A stretch of DNA of 64,000 bases, taken from positions 35,529,213 through 35,593,212 of the forward strand of contig OX467084.1 of NCBI GenBank assembly GCA_950106755.1. Direction: 5' to 3'. Below the pieces are notes generated by a model. It worked only from the letters and a program-made list of their open reading frames with translations. It searched no databases and had not been told where the DNA came from. The position numbers and the translations under genes were made by a program. The DNA is from Climacium dendroides. Its lineage: Eukaryota; Streptophyta; Bryopsida; Hypnales; Climaciaceae. Shown here one piece after another: positions 1-12,965 of the stretch (its first letter is position 1; each line of letters begins with the position of its first letter).

Positions 1-913
1 TCATAAAAACAAAATTTGATTTCGGGAAAATTGCTTCATTTAACATTCATGGTTTTACTAGATAAGTGATTGGAAAATATTGGTGATGAATTTTAGAATT
101 TTGTAAAAAAAAACCCATTAAGTAACAAAATCCATTAAATAACAAAAATACGATCTATAAAGAGTTGAGTAGAATGCGATATGAATCCAATGGCAATAGT
201 TTCATCAAATTCCTAGTTGAACTCTAGCTTATGGAATATTTTAAAATTGAGTGGTGTAGCATAGTTCACAACTCATTTATTGGGTTTGGTTTGGACATGG
301 ATTGAAAAGTAAGCCAACCAATGCAATTATTGGCCGCTTCAAAAAGGAAAGATCCAAGGAGTTCAAGGAAAAGACAAGTGTTACCCATTCTTGCTTTTTT
401 TACAAACTCTATTCTCATTTCAATGACCACCTAGCATTGCAAACTTCACAATGAATTGAAATTTGAAAAATGCTTGGAATGTTGTGAAACTTTAGATGAA
501 CATTTTTCAACTTACTTATCTTTCATTGAATACAAAATATCATCATTTCAAAATATTCTCACTAAAATACGTTCCTTCAAAGTGTGTTGCTATGTTTTTC
601 CATTGACCTAAATAAAACTTCAAACTTAAATATCTATAAAATTATGCAGTCAAATAATCTAAATTTTTTTTAGGTGCTCAATCACAATGTTGACTTTAAG
701 ATCCTATGGTTACATTCTATCTCATCTCAAAAATAAAGGAGCAAAAACATTGCTCAAGTTCTTGGCAGTTTTGGCCCATTTTGAATGTAAACCTCCTTGA
801 GACATTAGGGATTAACTCTACGAAGGTACATTCAATCTCCTTCCTTGATTGGATGACATTGAGTAGTGACTAGCTCATGGAGCATTGGCAAAAAGATTAT
901 TTGGATGTTTTAA
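1..913. other. AT-rich intergenic DNA, no gene seen
   Basis: AT-rich sequence with frequent stops in all frames. I see no splice-bounded coding segment and no RNA gene. Nothing here is assigned beyond generic repeat-like composition. Confidence 0.5.
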
Positions 914-1360
914 CTCTCTAATGTCCTTGTGGACACTAAGTGTTTGATGGATGACAAAGAATCATTCCATGTAAGATAGAAATGTAGATGGTCATCCTTA
1001 AAATTTTGTGTAAAAAAAGATGTCTTGTACAATAGTTTGACCTCCAATGATTCTTTTATTAAATAGATGATTCACACTATACCAAAAAGGATGATTTCTT
1101 CAGTGATCAACTTGTCCTTAGAGGTTTAATCCTTGAAAAGCTGGGCTAGTCACTATGAAAATTATGTTTTTTGGTATTGTATAAATCATTTGCTTTAAAA
1201 ATAACAAGAGTAGTCATTGGAGGTGAAACTACAATGCAAGACTTCCCTTTTTCACACAAAATTTCAAAGATAAACATCTAAACTTTTGTCATCCATAGAA
1301 GTATCTTTTGTCATCCATCGGACACTTTGTGTCTTCATCAATGTTGTAGGATTAAAGGAT
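914..1360. mobile_element. Two adjacent copies of a ~230-bp MITE-like repeat
   Basis: The part from about 914 to 1135 holds a 'tccttgtggacactaag' block, then 'aaaattttgtgt' and 'gtttgacctccaatgatt', and ends 'cttgtccttagaggttt'. The same blocks recur at 28560-28800, 44590-44760 and, in reverse, at 32060-32250, 47800-47960 and 54787-55019. A second, inverted copy occupies about 1143-1360. The best-preserved member (54787-55019) has 12-bp inverted ends, so this is a non-autonomous DNA transposon family. The ORF at 1286-1528 lies in and beyond this repeat and is not considered a gene. Confidence 0.6.
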
Positions 1361-1849
1361 ATTGTAGTGGTGTTCCACATCACAATATTTAGAGGATACT
1401 ATGTTGTATTTTTAATCCATACTTTTTATCTACAAAATTATAAATTTTGGTTGCATTGGATTTGCAAATTCTTCTATTTGAAGTACCAACGGATAAATAT
1501 ATCAATATTTATCCTTTTCTATGCTTGATGGATAATACTCTCAGAGTATCCTCAATTTAGGCTAGTAGCCAAGTGTGGTTTTTTAGAAGTAAAGTATTAG
1601 TTTGGATGAATGAGAAGTTTTGTGGTTAAAAAAAATCTTTGAAACTTCTCCATTCATCATTCTAAATTGGGACATTGGAATGGTAAAGAGTTAACTCCTA
1701 AACGATGTTAGAATTGGTCTACAATTTACAATACAAAAATGTATATACTCAATTGCATGGCATTCCACACAACATCAAATTGCTAATTTGGTGTATGGTT
1801 TTCGAGACTAGGGTCCTATTGCTCCTCCTCATTTAGGCACAGTAGAAAA

Positions 1850-2110
1850 AAAATTCCAAAAAAACTTTGAACTAAGATGAAGTTGATAAATGAAGATGAA
1901 TTGCATCTCCAAAAATCTGTTTGAGATTTTAAGCCTTTGATAAAAAGTTATGGACAAAATTCAAGGAAGGATTGGAATGAATTTTTTTTAGACATTTTCC
2001 AACATCCTCATTCAAAAATTAAACATGAACATTTGATGGACAAATATAACTCCAATGCTTTAAATTTGATTAGCTTAACTCAAGAATCTATTTATCTTGG
2101 GTGCCACATT
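1850..2110 (+). repeat. Single-arm copy of the 23.7-24.4 kb fold-back repeat
   Basis: The stretch 'ccaaaaatctgtttgagat' followed by '...aaagttat.gacaaa' and 'ggattgga' matches the arm of the fold-back repeat at about 23980-24060. It continues with the 'acatcctca' block seen at its centre. The similarity is diverged but collinear over more than 150 bp. A short ORF (1937-2122) falls inside it and is taken as chance. Confidence 0.5.
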
Positions 2111-2569
2111 AAAATCCAATGATAAAGAACAAGTGACAACAACACTACATATCTTTGATAAAAGAAAGATTTTTTTGTGATTTACAAAATTATATATTTG
2201 TTTTTTAGAATTACGTTCTACGCTAGACGTATGCATTTGATTAAAAAGAGGGGATTTGGGAGAGTAATAATGTCTTGTATAATATAGTAGTAAAAGTAGT
2301 CGAGAAGATTTAGATAAAATTATAGGGGTAGAATTGGTATGTGAATTAAGGTGGTCTTTTTTAATATATGTTTATTGTAATCATTATTGTTTTCTATCAA
2401 GTTTTATTTTAGAAGATTATGGTGGGCCACCGTTCACTTTTAATTTTTTTTCCTATTTAATTTCCAATATAGTAGCCATCAAATAAAATAATCTTCAATT
2501 GTAGTGACTTATAGTGAGGCTACAAGTGCTGCTTTTGAGCCACTCATCCATGGAACTATCCTAGGAATG

Positions 2570-3160
2570 GAATTTTTATTATTTTTTGCTAAAACTTTTA
2601 TACAACATTTTTCCAAGGAGTAGCTTCAAGGCCTAAAATTTTTCATAACTTTTGACTACATAGTTAAAAAGTTATTGTGTGATATGTCATTTTCATTGCT
2701 TAGTGGGCAACTAAAAAAACTTCTTTAAAAATCACTTTAAAAAAAAATAAAAATTTGAAATTGGTTCTCTAGATTTATATATAAGTAGGAAGCTTTATTC
2801 ATTCTATTTTATTAATGAGATGAAAGTTATGAAGAGTTTTAGTTTGCGGGTAGTTATAGTTTTCAAGACTCCATACCTACTTGCAAACTAAAACTCTTCA
2901 TAACTTTCATCTCATTAATCAAAATGGAATGATTAAAGCTTCCCACTTACATATAAAACTAAAACATCAATTTTAATATTTTAATTTTATTAAAAAATAA
3001 TTTTTGAAGAAGCTTTTTGAATTACCTGGGTTGCCCACCAAGCAATGAAAATGACATATCATGCAATAACTTTTTAACCATGTAATCAAAAGTCATGAAA
3101 ATTGTTGGGCCTTGAAGCTAATCTTTGGGTATTTGTTGTGTGAAAATTTCAACAAAATAA
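2570..3160. repeat. Large fold-back (inverted) repeat, arms ~270 bp
   Basis: The left arm (about 2575-2860) and right arm (about 2880-3155) are inverted copies. 'atgagatgaaagttatgaag' near 2816 pairs with 'cttcataactttcatctcat' near 2897. 'agctttattcattctat' pairs with 'atggaatgattaaagct', and 'cataacttttgactacat' pairs with 'catgtaatcaaaagtcatg'. The loop is about 25 bp. One arm is also found alone near 8150-8240, 30300-30680, 34100-34480 and 62620-62930, so the palindrome looks like a head-to-head pair of a dispersed repeat. Confidence 0.75.
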
Positions 3161-6100
3161 GATAAAAATTCAATTTGTAGTTAGCTACCCATAATCGCTA
3201 AATTGCCAAAAAATATAGTTTTTACCTTTAGGGATTAATAAGTATTTTGTCTAATATTCTAAATACTATGTGTAAAGTAGATTTAGTAGTGCTATGTCAA
3301 ATATTTTTTTCTACAAAAGAAGGTTGGTTAGATGCTAATAAGAAATTTTTCCCAGTACCTATTGAAAAAATTTGTTTTAGAAAATTTTGATATCTATTTT
3401 AAAAATTTGTTTTTTATGCCAAACTTATCCTACAATTACAATAGCTTTATTAAGTGGTTGGTATCAATTTTGATGCCTATGGATTCAAAAGAGAAACAAT
3501 CATTGCAATATGTGAATTCAATAAAAAAAATTAAATGTTGTGAGTTGTAGATGGGGTAGTTGGGGATGGATGTTAATATGGTATGGTTTTGATACAAATT
3601 ATATTTGTGCAAAGTTTTCCTTCACAATGTGGGTGGTTTTTACATAGATACTAGAATAAATATAAATATATAAGAATTATATATTCTAGTGTTTTCTGCC
3701 AAATATGTTGGCATTTATGAAGATGAAACATTTGGAGTGGGTGTAGGATATTAAAAGTTTGCCTATTTCATTGTCAACTTTATTGAGGCTTTGATTCTTG
3801 ATCCTTTGATGTTTGGATTTGTAAGCCACATTCTTAATCTGTGCCACATACCTATTTAATTTAAATTTTGTAGGAAAAATTTATAGAAGGATATTGTGTT
3901 GGTTAGAAGAGATCTTCTTGGGCATAACTTGTGTACTACCTCCATCCCAAAATGGTCTTCATGTTGGATAAAATGTTTTGGATTAACGTTAGAAATAACA
4001 TTTAAAAAACCAATTTTGTGCTATAATTAGAGTTTGGTACATTCCTAGCATTCTAGAAACTTTGAGTTTTGGAGCCCTTTTCAAAGTGTAGTTTGAAAAT
4101 ATTAAAAAGTAGATTTTTGGCTGCATTTTCGAGGAGCACTAGTGGTCAATTAATTGTTAAGTGTGAGGTTGTCATTTTGTAGGCATTTTGTAGGCATTTA
4201 GTATATACTAAGGACCATGTGTAGTCATTTGTTCTGCCTCCCAAAGCTTCATCCCCTTCTCTCTCTCTCTAGACACACATACACGCCACATCAGATTGTC
4301 TAATTTTTAAATATTTTTATTTTAAAACATTTTTAATTAAAAATACATTTTTATTTTTAAAAATATTTAAAAATATTTCCTATACTTACATTGCCAGGGG
4401 TCCAAATTTCAAAAACTAGCGCCCTTTTTAGACCCCAAACTTTTCCTAATGAGTGCAACAAGAAGATCATTTTGGGACAAAGGGTATTACTCCCATATTT
4501 AATTTTTAGTAGTTGTATTATTTGTGCATTGTATATATGTGGATATGTCTAGAAATTGTTAGAGAGTTTAAAACCGATATTGGAATTTCATCCTATACAC
4601 TCAAGGAGTGATGTATAGGTTCACATTTTCCATCTTCCTCTTTGTTTGGAGGTATAATTTGTTGAAGCATATGGAGGATTTGTAAAGAGTGCAAATCCTA
4701 AATTTTCAAAGAGTACTCTATGCCTTTTTTTTAAAGGTATGGTATGGCTAGTGCATCCATAATTTCATTTCTTTTCATACTAGAGAGCTTTAACTTTTTG
4801 GAGCGTAATTGGATATGTGTGATGTTTGAATATGCATTCTATTGAAGTAAGCATTATATTATTGTGGTCATTATTGTGGGGATGTTGAGTGGTTAATATC
4901 GTTGAAAGTAAAGTACATTGAGACTAAAATATGTAAGCATGTTCATTTAAGCTCTTGTGATAAACATATTATAGAATTGTATATGTAGTGTTAGTTTTGT
5001 TTAATTTAAAAATGTTCTAGGATCAAGAATTTTGATTAAGTAGTTTTATTTTTTCTTGTAAGTATTACGAACTAATAAACAAGGAATCAATTTTCATATA
5101 CACACCATATGACTATAACTATAATGAAGTTTCAAAATTATAGGAGATATTCAAAAAAAATATGTTGAAAATTTCAATATCCAAATTTAAATTATATTTT
5201 GGAAATACAATATGATTGAAATAGTTTTGAATGATTTAATAAATTAAACTTTGAAAAAATATAAACTCCAATTATATTTACAAAGAAATATCAAACTTCA
5301 AATACTCTAGCTATCAAGATTGGTATTTCGTGCCAAATAATTAGTTTAATGTTAGAAAAGTGGTTTGGTAATTGCTTTTAAAATTAATAAAATTTTCATT
5401 TAAATTTTTTTTACAAGAATTTGACACCTTAATGATGGATACATTAAAAGACTGGCTAATTTGTTTTTATAAGATTTGCATGTGGAAGCTTAGATGAAAG
5501 GAACCCTAATCAACAACCCTCCTCTCATTTATTTATTGATAATTGTTTGTAGGTTTTCTCTTTATTTCCAATTTTATCAACTTCATATCCCAATTTTTTG
5601 GTTGTAAATGGTGCAATGATAGCATGTCGTTCAACTTTCCATTTGCCATATTTTTGGAGTTTTTCAATATGATTTTGTTCCATTTTTCTAATAATCCAAC
5701 ATCTATAATATTAATTTGTTTGCTTTAAGTCCCTCCTCATAGTAATTTCCAATAAAATCAATTTTTTTTTTCTTTTTTTTTTTTTTTTGCCAACTTCAAT
5801 AGTTAGTATAAAAGCTTAAATATTTATAATCAATATTTGATGAAGAAAGTATGCCAAACATGCAATTAGTTTGTATTTGTATCAATCAAATGTGCCATCA
5901 AAGACTTGTAATTGTTCATCAAAAGTAGTATGTTAAAAATTAATCTATTGCTTAAAATTTAAAATTTTAATGAATTTTAGCTATTTTACATACATATTTA
6001 GAAATATTTATCAAAAATGATAATTTATTTCCAATGAATGTACTAATGCAAAACGTCATTTTCAAAAAAGATTTTTCAACTAAATCTTTATTTAAGGTTT

Positions 6101-6877
6101 TATTTTTGAATTATTAATATTATTCTATTCCTTATAAATGTTAAAATTGTTTTTTGATTTTTTTATTAAATCAATAATTGTTATGGTAATGATAATTATT
6201 TGGTTAGGTTACCACGATACAAATTGGTTATACATATTTCTTAAAAAAATAGACATACATATCATTGATTTGTGAGTGTGGTTAGGTTTTTTGAGATTCT
6301 CATTCACTATTTAAAAAATATATATTTTTAAAATATAAAAATAATTTATTTATTTTTTAATACATGAAGTTCAATTGTTTAATAAAATATTTTTGTTTGT
6401 GATGTTATCATAAATGTTAAGGAAAGGTTTAGGGAATACAAGACCAAATTAAACAACATATCTTTTGTAGGATAAACTTAGTGAATAGTGAATAATCAAT
6501 GGCAAGTAATTTAAAACTATTGATAAGGCAACGAATGATGTCTAAAATAAGTGATTATGGAATATCCAAATGTGGTAAATTTATTAATTTCAAATTTCTT
6601 GAACTTTTAATTATTTAAAAAATAGTCAAATAAAAATATGATGCTATTAATTTGTTGATTTTAATATACTACTAGTTTAATTATAATTATTATATTCAAT
6701 TCATGGATAAATATAATTCTCTTTGTTTTTTTGTAAAATTTTTAGAGCTCTCAAAAACTATCATTAGTGTATTTTGATATGATTCATAAATTTAAAAAAA
6801 ACTAAATCACATCTTATGAAAATATTTTTGCTATGAATATAAAATTAAAATGACTATTTAATGACAATTTGTTGCAG
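3161..6877. other. AT-rich intergenic DNA
   Basis: Very AT-rich, with homopolymer runs (for example T-rich 5761-5788) and many stops. Two short ORFs (3332-3550, 5543-5728) show no family motif or splice context and are probably chance. If the exon at 6878 belongs to a functional gene, its first exon and intron 1 should lie in this stretch; I could not identify them. Confidence 0.5.
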
Positions 6878-7098
6878 GAAATCGGCAAATTCATGTATAT
6901 AGACAAAATGAAGTGCATGCTTCAAAAAATCAAAGATATAGCAATGACTATATACATGCGGAGACCATGTACAATTTACCAGCTATGACTAATCGCACAA
7001 TAAAGTTCGGAGCTTTAGTGTGGGGAGGCGTATTTTCGGGTATTTTTATTCCTTTAGTTGCATGTAGCTTTCAACAAAAGAAGGCAAAAGGAGGATGA
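6878..7098 (+). CDS. Last exon of a small mitochondrial inner-membrane protein, COX7c-like
   Basis: An acceptor 'tttgttgcag' (ends 6877) is followed by 221 nt open to a TGA at 7096-7098. Read in phase 1 this gives 72 residues. The conserved-looking part runs 'YIHAETMYNLPAMTN', then one hydrophobic helix ('FGALVWGGVFSGIFIPLVA'), then a basic 'FQQKKAKGG' tail. A short soluble segment, one helix and QQKK-type end resemble the small plant complex IV subunit family listed as COX-X3/COX7c-like (Arabidopsis At1g72020 type). That match is from memory and is moderate at best. If right, it is a supernumerary cytochrome c oxidase subunit of the mitochondrial inner membrane. No upstream exon with a start codon was found, and the codons are as AT-rich as the surroundings, so it could be a real gene in poor sequence or a fragment. 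The exon is unbroken. Confidence 0.45.
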
Positions 7099-7975
7099 TT
7101 TTAAAAACAATTATGAAACATTATTTGTAATCAAAGATAAAATTGAAAAAACATATTTTAATAAAAAATTTAAACTTCATTACCAACTTTAAATTTCAAT
7201 TGATAAAAATTTCAAATGTTCCTATAAATTATTTGTCAACAAGAAGTTGGATTATATAGGATTCAATTTGTTTTTTGAACTCAAAATTTAAACAAGAATA
7301 TATTGTTTTCAATATAATACATTCATTTTAAATCCATTTTAAGCATGCTAATTTTTGTGGAAAAAAATTAAGCATTTGGACAAAGCATCAATTTAACAAG
7401 TTGCATCAAAATCTAGGAATAAACCTTTTTCTAATTTTTTCAAAGTTTTAGGTTGTTGAAATTGGCAATCTCCAAAGTCATGTTTTTCATATATAATTGG
7501 TTTTATTTTAATTTCAAAATTTCAATTTCAATTTCAATTATAAATCCAAACACCTATAGAATATTGTGAACCTAAATCATAAAAATTTATGTGTCAAATT
7601 TGCACTCTATTTGTTAGAAAAAATAATCAACCAATACAAATCTATCCCCAAAGCAACTAATTTTCACACCACACTATTTTATCCATATGTCTTAAGAAGT
7701 TATGGAATCAATTGCAAAATTTGCCATTGCAATTTTTTATTTTGGCCTCCAAATTTTTAAAATTCAAAGTACTTTGTATTGAAATTTTAATTCAATTTTG
7801 CATTGGATAAAGTCTCTTGCAAGAAGATATGCTAGTTGTAATTGTAAGCATGGCTTGCCATAGTTTTGTCATGCCAAAATATATTTCAATATGGTCAAAA
7901 AATTGACTTTCCAAACTTGGTACTTGCTCAATGCAATGCAAGAGGGGTTCAACCCCTTTAGAAAATCTACAAGAT
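7099..7975. other. AT-rich intergenic DNA
   Basis: This would include the 3' UTR of the preceding exon; an AATAAA lies near 7160. The rest is AT-rich with no supported gene. The ORF 7566-7760 has low complexity and no recognisable motif. Confidence 0.4.
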
Positions 7976-8715
7976 AAAATTTTAACCCTTAAAGGATTAG
8001 TCTTCTCTACATGTGATTAGAAATTTTCATGTTCTTGGCCCAAACTTAATAGAAGATGTGAACAAGGAATGTCTTTTATGTGCACTAAAATTCAAGACAT
8101 TTTATGTGAAAGGCAATCTAGGCAAATAAAAAAAAATTGAAATTGATTTTCTAGATTTATGTACATGTGAAAAGCTTTGAATTATTCCATTTTGATCAAT
8201 GAACAAAAAGTTATGATGAGTTTTAGTTTGCAAGAAATTTTTGAATTCTTTACTCTAAAGTAAACTTTGAAGCCCTCTCTTTAACTCAATTTTCAATCAT
8301 TTTTGAAGAAAAATAAAAATAATAGGATGAAGATTGGGCTTGACATTTTTCAATCCCATAACCAAAGCCTTAACAATTTTGTATTTTGAATCATTCTTTA
8401 CTTTCTATTTAATATTTTTTCCTATATGTTGTACAATTCCAAATGAACTAAAAATTTTCAAGCATGTAGCCAACTTGCCTTGAAGAAAGAATCCAACAAA
8501 GCAACACCAAAGTGCAATTGCCTTGTTATTTGCAAGGCCAAAATTTTTTTTTTGTCACCTCAAATATTAATATCTTACAATTTGCTTGGTGGAAATTTTG
8601 AATTTTTTTCTACATCCAAAAATATTTTTTCTCTAAAATTTGGTACTTGTGCTAGAAATGGCACTTTTGGAGTGTATCTAGTGAAAACATAGTCAAGGAA
8701 CTTAAGGGGTTAATC
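7976..8715 (-). mobile_element. Copy of the ~900-bp TIR element family (rearranged, inverted)
   Basis: It is bounded by 'ttttaacccttaaagga' at the left and 'cttaaggggttaa' at the right, degenerate forms of the ends of the complete element at 21610-22499. The interval 8380-8700 is the reverse complement of 29780-30170: 'tttcaagcatgtagccaact' here pairs with 'agttggctacatgcttgaaa' there. The segment 8140-8240 matches an arm of the 2.6-3.1 kb fold-back. No transposase is present. Confidence 0.6.
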
Positions 8716-9255
8716 CACAAGTATAAGGTTTATTTGATCCATCAACACAAAAGTGTTTGAGATAAATTTGAACCTACTATTGAATCCTTTTTTTGACATG
8801 ATTTCAATGGAATTTTATAAAAACTAAGAAATAACCTTGAAACAATTTTGGTTGTCTAAAATGGCAATCTTCTTCAATTTGTATAACATCTTATCTAAAT
8901 TTAACTAATACAATATACCATTAGTCTACCACTAGGTAGTACACAATCTCCCTCTTGGCAAAAATATGTAGTTTTGGAGCTACTTATTTTCTTTGACTTG
9001 AGATGAAAGGACTTTTAACCCTAAAGAATCATTAGTGTCCATTGGTTGAATTATGAATGTTTCAACCAATTATTGTGGAAACACCACAAAATGGATGAGT
9101 ACACTTCTAATTTATTATGTTAAAAAAAGTAATTTCTATCAATTCTTTAGATATGTGACTAGTATGGTCACTCAATGCTTTATGATTTTTATGCATGGTT
9201 GTGAAGGAATGAGAAGAAAATGAAACACTTGTAAAAATGAAGATCTTAAGTTTTA
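8716..9255. other. AT-rich intergenic DNA with repeat debris
   Basis: Contains another degenerate 'ttttaaccctaaagaatca' end near 9013 but no complete element that I can delimit, and no supported gene. Confidence 0.35.
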
Positions 9256-10110
9256 ACCCTTAAAGTCCCATTGTCTCTTTGGGAGACAAAATGCATTTTG
9301 GATAGGCTCCTATGATCTCAAATTTCATTGTGATTTTTTGAATTTTTTTGAAGATAAGAAAACCCACTAGCTTTTTGGAAATATAATTTTATTTCAATCA
9401 TTGCCTCAAATCAAAAACGTTGCCATCCTAATTTCAAAGTGAGACTTGTCGAGTAGCACCAACGAAATTACGAAAATTGAAATTTTTGTTTCTCATAGAA
9501 AATGTTTATGTCTACACAAAAAGATTTTAATTCATTTATTTAGATTAGTGATGAGAAAGATATGGAAAATCTTGTTTTTCAAGAAATCTAAGCATCTTCT
9601 TGAAAAAAACACTTATAGAATTCATATTTGAATGCAATTTTTACAATTTTTACAAAATTTAAAAAAAAAAAGTAAAGGTATAATCTCACCGTTGGGATTA
9701 TTATGTTTCAATTCTATCTTAAAGCTATTAACAATTTAGTTTTTTGTTCAATCTTGAACCTACTTCTAGTTAACAATTTTTTGGAGAATGAAAATCAAGT
9801 ACATGGTTTTTGAAAAAAATTCTTGGATTTTCATTTCAATTTTTCGACATAATTTAAGCTAAGAAGATTCAAAGCCTTAAAATCTATGAAAAGAAGGTGC
9901 CAAAAAATAGTTTTCTTCACTTCAAACAAAAATATCTTGCAATCTACGCAATCAAAATTTCTAAAAGTTCTTCCATCCATTTTCATACCAATTTAGTAAA
10001 ATATCCCATGGTTAATTATGCAAAAAAGATTCCTAATTTTTTTTGCACTTTGCAATATAAATGGTAGTTTTTAGTGGAATTTGAATTAAAAGGGCCTTGG
10101 TATTTTATAA
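9256..10110. mobile_element. Copy of a second ~800-bp repeat subfamily
   Basis: It begins with 'ttttaacccttaaagtccca' and a 'gtctctttgggagac' hairpin. It contains 'ctcaccgttgggattat' near 9688 and 'gaatgaaaatcaag' near 9786. The same ordered blocks occur at 12040-12960 and 34485-35230, and part of them at 54105-54190. The start resembles the TIR of the 890-bp family, so this is probably a related non-autonomous element. No coding sequence recognised. Confidence 0.5.
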
Positions 10111-12039
10111 GGTAATTCTTCTCAAGCCATAATTTGTATTTGCCTACAGTACTTCCAAATATATAGATATATAGATTATCAATCCCAAAATGATTAATAG
10201 ATAAAACTCACATCCCAATGTCCATCTTCACCTAATTGATAAGATTACCCATTCAATTCTAATTATTGTGGTGAAATTAAATGATGAATCTATATCTTTT
10301 TTTTTAATAGGAACTTGTAAGGAATAATCTATAATCTATGTGTAGGTCAAGGTAATAAGTATGATTCTATGGCAAGAGGACTTGAGGGAAGACTTTTAAG
10401 AAAAAAATAGAGACAAACGTCAAACAAATTTGGTTGTCTAAATACTAGGAGAAAGGAGGTACAAAATTTGAGCACCAAGTAGTAGTATCAGAGCTTGGTT
10501 CTCAAAATATATATGGATATTAGCTTTGTTCTCCATATTAACCAAGGTCTAACACTACTATTTGATCCTCAAACACCTCATTTTGTATTGTCATAATTGA
10601 AGGACATGATCAATACTTCTCTCTATTTTTTTCTAGAATACATTGTTTAACAAATGATCAAAATTAAATTATTCTTATAGATTTTTTTCCCTTACAAAAA
10701 TATTTTTAAAATATAATTTTCAAAAACATTCAACATCTATATTTAGAATTATTTTCTTTGAATATGGCCTATAAGTATATAAGCGAAATGACAACCTCCC
10801 CACAAAATGGTTGCTAGGGGCCTCTTTTCACTAGAAGTGAGAGGTCAAGGATAGTAAGCTTTCAATTAATGATGACATTCAAAATTGAGAAGACTAAGGA
10901 ATGTAAATTTACACTCAACAAATTTTAAATTCAAGGGAGACAATGATGAAGATGACACTCTTGCCCTCTGTGGGAAAAAAATACATAAATATTGTCCCCT
11001 AAAATTGTAGGTAGGACCATCTCAAGAGGTGGGTTTAACTATAATTTTGGAAGATCTTTGGACTAAATGGACCATAGTCAAATTATTCAAAAAGAGCTCA
11101 CATTATGAGTTGTACTAGTTTAGAAAATATATATTGAATTTTTTGTATTACCAATGCTAACATGCAAACTTTCAAAGATATGCTATGGACCTTGCAAGGT
11201 TTTCTTCAAAGGCATTTTAATTTGAATGTAAAGTGGCCTAGGGATAGACTATATACATGACCAAACTTTAGAAATGAAGCAAAAATACATATAGAATTTT
11301 GCATGGAAGTGTATAAAAGTAGTAGAGGCATGTTTTAGACTTACAAAAAACTATTTCAAATATTAGACTTGAACTAATTGGTTGCTTTCAATTTCATTGC
11401 AAGACAAAAACTATTTCTGAAACACAATTTTTCCCTACTCATATAGAAAGTAAAAGCATTATAAAATTGAGCAACAACAATTCAAATTCAAGAAAACTCA
11501 AAAAATCAGAAATCTTTTCCAATTTTGCCACAATATAGAAGTTTGCCTCAAGGACGGGCTTGCATATACAGAAATTAACCAAACTTTGCAAAAAAGAGAA
11601 AAGATTTTCTAGAATGTGAAATAGAAGTGTGTAGTATTTGCAAAAGGAGAATATATTGGAATTGTTGACCCGTAAAAAGTAGAAGCAAAGTTTCAACTAA
11701 TAAAATACTAATTCAACATTGGACTTAACCATTTTGGTTGCTTCTAGTTTGACAACAAGGCAAAGCTACTCATAACTTGTTCAAATACATCCTTCCAAAA
11801 TTTTAGATTGTATCCCTCATCAATTTCATGATCAATGTACCTAAACTTCAAAAAGTAGTTTTTTAAAGCCCTTCCTACAGATGAAATTATGTCTTTCAAC
11901 ATTTTTTGAAAAAAACATATATGTCTTATGATTTGTGCAATTTAGCCAATATGTTACAAAATGAATTGAAAATACATAAAAGAAATTTAACCAAAAAGAC
12001 TTTCTTATTCATCTAAAATTCTAAGGTAGGGGATTTTAG
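10111..12039. other. AT-rich DNA with possible LTR-retrotransposon trace
   Basis: No intact gene. A 'tagtatcagagc' string near 10486 resembles the tRNA-Met primer-binding site (TGGTATCAGAGC) of plant LTR retrotransposons. I see no flanking LTR pair or gag/pol reading frame, so this may be a remnant or chance. The minus-strand ORF 11439-11696 has no motif and is not called a gene. Confidence 0.3.
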
Positions 12040-12965
12040 GGATTTTGGGTAGGTTTGTATAACCTCAATTTTGACATGATTTTCTTGAATTTTTTTTTAA
12101 AGATAGGAAATTACATAATTAGCTTTTGGAAAATATAATAATTTTATTTTAATTGGTGCTTGGGGGCAAAAGTTATGCCACCATAAGTCCAAAAAACAAT
12201 TTAAAGGACAATAGATAAAAAATCACAAAAAATAAAATCTTTAATTAAATTTTTTTCCTCAAAGATTGTTTCTTTCAAACTTTTCAATCCCTCAAAATAT
12301 GGAAGCTACCAAATAGCTTCTCCAAAGTACCTAGATAGCAAATTTGTATGGTAATGGGCTGATATATCTTATTAACCTTAGTGATGAGAAAGTTATGGAC
12401 AATCTTGTTTTTTGAACTATCTAAGCTTCTTTTTTAAGAAAACCGTATGAAATTTATTTATGAATGCAAAATTTTCAATTTAAATAAAAAATAATTAATT
12501 AAGTTAAAATTTTCTTACTAGAAAAATCTCAACATTGGGATTATTGTGTTTCAATTCCATCTTGGAGAATTAAATATTTAGTTTTTCGTTCAATCTCATA
12601 CCTACTTCTCTCTAACAATTTTCTTAAGAATGAAAATCAAGTGTGTTTTTCTTGAATTTTTTTTCTCAATTCTCAATTCAAATCAAAATTAATAGTATAA
12701 GAATCATACATTAATAAGATTCAAAGACAAAACATCTAATCAAGCAAGGTACAAATTTTTTTGTTTTCTTCACTATGAATGCAAATATTTTGCAATCTAC
12801 AGGGTTAAAGTTTTGGAAAGTTTTTTAACACATTTTTATAATAGTCTAGTACAAGATCTTATAGTTAGATATAAAAAAATTAACTTTTTTGCTCTTTGCA
12901 ATAGAGATGGCAATTTTGAATGTTCTTTGATGAAAAAAAGGCCTTAGGACTTTAGGGTTTAAGAA
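12040..12965. mobile_element. Copy of the second ~800-bp repeat subfamily
   Basis: Blocks in the same order as 9256-10110: 'tttgacatgattttcttgaa' near 12072, 'ctcaacattgggattat' near 12527, 'gaatgaaaatcaag' near 12627, ending near 'gactttagggtttaag'. It is diverged with no open reading frame. The block 'aaatagcttctcc.aagtacctagat' near 12313 recurs at about 60616, suggesting further scattered pieces. Confidence 0.5.

Noticed and set aside
10480..10505. tRNA-Met primer-binding-site-like string suggesting an LTR retrotransposon
   Set aside because: Only about 11 of 12 bases match, with no adjacent LTR terminus and no internal coding sequence; kept as a note, not called an element.
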